Positions 62,459-64,000 of a stretch of DNA of 64,000 nucleotides are shown here, one piece after another; the first letter of the stretch is position 1; every line of letters starts with the position of its first letter. The stretch spans positions 30,574,105 to 30,638,104 of the forward strand of contig OY757934.1 in the NCBI GenBank assembly GCA_963585895.1. Reading direction: 5' to 3'. A program made the position numbers and the translations under genes. Below the pieces are notes generated by a model that saw only the letters and a program-made list of their open reading frames with translations, did not search any database and was not told the DNA's origin. The stretch is from Sepioteuthis lessoniana (Eukaryota > Mollusca > Cephalopoda > Myopsida > Loliginidae).

Positions 62459-63165
62459 TGTTGTATTTTGGCTTTCGACCCAGCCAAAAATGCCATTCCA
62501 AGGTGATGCACCGGAAGGAGGTGACACATTCTGATGGCAGTTATGAGAGGAAATCGCGTGGGCGGAAATTGGCTGATGAAATGGGACAAAGTAAAAAAAT
62601 TCCCATGGTACACTCATAGACTGATGCACCGGAAGAGAGTGACCTGTGAACTGCATGACAGTTATTTCCGCTTGATGTCGATCAAACATGCGATTTCAAA
62701 GATCGAGTAGGCGACTGAGTGGGCGTTAAACTATTATATAACTCAGTCAAGACAGAAGTCAAGAGTTGCAGTTAGAGATCAGACGGAGTTATAGACGAGA
62801 TGTGGTAGGGAAAGCCACACCCGGCTGAAGGGAAACCCCGATGGAGTTTGGGGACCAGAGAAGTTGCTGAATAAGACGTAGTAGAGAAAGCCAGCAGAGT
62901 GGGCCCCAGTGCCTCCAGTTGAGCATCAGGAGAACGAGAAAGACAACATTGACAGTCATAAGAGTGGGAGTCAGAATATTGCAGTTTCTGTTCGGTCTCC
63001 AGCTCCCTCTCACACGCAAATCTTGAATAACCTTTTCGAACCCTTACAATAAAGTGAGAGGTACAACTCTATTTATAAAGAAGTCTTCCTGCGTCCTTTA
63101 TCCTTGTGTCATTGTGATTCATTCTGCATGGATATGCATGTCTATATGCATATGAGAATATAACA
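62459..63165 (+). mobile_element. Solo LTR inside LINE-I, 4-bp duplication
   Basis: Starts TGTTGTATTTTGGCTTTCGACCC and ends GAGAATATAACA. Flanked by CTAT (62455-62458 and 63166-63169). TATA-like TTATATAACTCAG at 62734, poly(A)-like ACAATAAAGTGAGAGG at 63047. The 5' end is similar to the minus-strand LTR at 16917-17333. It contains a short direct repeat of GATGCACCGGAAG (62503 and 62624). No internal coding region. Confidence 0.8.
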
Positions 63166-63263
63166 CTATATAGCCACTGCTTCCCATCTTACAAACTATC
63201 CAAGTAAAATAACCAAGACATACTGTGCACTGCTGGAGAAGCAGGGATAGATTCATAAGCAAT

Positions 63264-63546
63264 TTGTGGAGGTGCCCATGGTGTAATGGTTATCATCGTA
63301 GGAAATGGACACGGCGACACGAGTTCAAATCCTTGACCTGACTGATTGCATTTTCACATTGGGAAAGGTATGAATCCAATTATTCTCCCTCCAGCTATGG
63401 GTAAATAGTAGGGCAGACTAGGTTCTTCAGCCTTGGTGAGGTAACTAGTCTAGGAGAAGGAAAACTCTGAATTCAAACCTGTTAAACTCCGCTTAAAAAA
63501 TTGACCTAATGTCATATCCTGCCCGTGCGGAGGGGTTGGTAAATAT
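63264..63546 (+). mobile_element. SINE family B inside LINE-I, 18-bp duplication
   Basis: Head GGAGGTGCCCATGGTGTAAT, B box GAGTTCAAATCC, tail GGAGGGGTTGGTAAATAT. Flanked by GATAGATTCATAAGCAAT and GATAAACTCATAAGCAAT (63246-63263, 63547-63564; two differences). Lacks a few bases in the CATAGCACTAATACCC segment. Confidence 0.9.
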
Positions 63547-63750
63547 GATAAACTCATAAGCAATATTCTCCTGTGGACTCCTAAACATGGACAAATGAAT
63601 GTTAGCAAACCTGAAAAACATATATACATCAGCTCTGTGAAGACACTGAATGCCGTCTCAAGGACCTGCCAGTAGTATAGGTCAAAAGAAATGGATGGAG
63701 AGAGAGAGAGTCAGAGTCAAGGGAATCTGTGCTATCAGCATTTGCAGAGT

Positions 63751-64000
63751 CTAGAAGAAAGTTAGCAGAGACAAAGACAAGGTGAAGAAATGATGATTTC
63801 ACATCAAGAAAAGAAAAAAGTCAGACATGTGGTCACAGAAAAATACTACTCATTTTATTATCAGTGTTGTAACTGCAACCTTCCTCTGGACTGGTCTCAA
63901 AAACAGGGAGACATAAAAAAGTATTCTCAAGTCGAGGAAGGAAGATCTATTGTTTGACAAATTGTAGATCCCCTCCAATGACTGATGCTTTTTTAAAAAT
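63751..64000. other. No supported feature
   Basis: Unique-looking sequence to the end of the window. Confidence 0.4.

Larger units (their letters stand above)
62225..63750 (+). mobile_element. LINE-I, split by a solo LTR and by a SINE B
   Basis: 62230-62450 encodes a decayed RT C-terminal stretch (SAIDKLSIIWKSDLSDKIKR, SLQLYGY, then MLYAVLKKFWKQ). It resumes after the LTR at 63166 (TATAGCCACTGCTTCCCATC ... CACTGCTGGAGAAGCAGGG), is split again by SINE B, and ends near 63750 (CATCAGCTCTGTGAAGACAC ... GAATCTGTGCTATCAGCA). Three layers of nesting are visible. Confidence 0.8.

Noticed and set aside
62360..63019. 109- and 76-codon minus-strand frames and a 66-codon plus-strand frame
   Set aside because: Lie within the solo LTR, which has no coding function.
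1..64000. CRISPR array, phage defence or other prokaryotic system
   Set aside because: No operon-like gene packing, no ribosome-binding sites, and the tandem arrays lack the direct-repeat/unique-spacer pattern; the sequence is clearly eukaryotic and repeat-dominated.

Overview
The window reads as non-coding, AT-rich animal DNA, either intergenic or deep intronic. I find no intact host protein gene, no genuine tRNA or rRNA gene, no CRISPR array and no prokaryotic signal. Nearly all long open frames are fragments of transposable elements, simple-repeat artefacts, or tandem repeats whose unit length is divisible by three. The mix of several tRNA-derived SINE families, RTE-like LINE fragments with (ATG)n tails, Tc1/mariner relics, solo LTRs, a hammerhead ribozyme and many (AT)n tracts suggests a large invertebrate genome. 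A mollusc, possibly a coleoid cephalopod, is my best guess from general resemblance; I could not search to confirm it.

Repeat families used below, named here for convenience. Family A: a tRNA-derived SINE of about 230 bp whose 3' tail contains the complement of GGCATATCAACC. Family B: a tRNA-derived SINE of about 290 bp sharing A's central core (CCCTTGGGAAAGGTATGAA to CAGCTATGGGTAAATAGT) but with a different 3' half. Family C: a tRNA-derived SINE of about 250 bp with a clear B box (GGGTTCAATCCC) and an ACTTACTTACTT-type tail. Family D: a 400-600 bp element with internal near-repeats of CAATTCAGTTTAGCATAAGTACACAG and the same 3' tail as family A. Family E: a small tRNA-like SINE. LINE-I: an RTE-like non-LTR element (YADD reverse transcriptase, (ATG)n tail). 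LINE-II: a second non-LTR element recognised by its C-terminal region.

Layout. 0-6 kb: a LINE-I 3' end, a 114-bp tandem array grown from a family A SINE head, then long GAAA and AG-rich tracts. 6-16 kb: SINEs, family D, a 5'-inverted LINE-I copy, a palindromic MITE, a GC-rich island and a 130-bp tandem array. 15.7-17.4 kb: LINE-I split by a solo LTR. 18-19.3 kb: a second GAAA-rich array. 19.9-24.4 kb: about 4 kb of degenerate CCAAT-rich repeat carrying a SINE and two LTR-like insertions. 25-37 kb: nested SINEs, LINEs and family D, with good target-site duplications. 38-43.9 kb: AT tracts, a hammerhead ribozyme and a 5'-inverted LINE-I. 44-48 kb: LINE-II in two same-direction copies, one broken by family D. 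50.2-51.5 kb: an 83-bp tandem array. 52-64 kb: further SINEs, a mariner element with both terminal repeats, LTR pieces, and LINE-I split by a second solo LTR and a SINE.

The main value of the window is as a layered insertion record. Many insertions have readable duplications, so relative ages can be ordered. Stand-out items are the hammerhead motif (42597-42640, minus strand), the CCAAT/ATTTGCAT array, the SINE-head minisatellite, three LINE-I copies that all show 5' inversion, and a chimeric A/B SINE.
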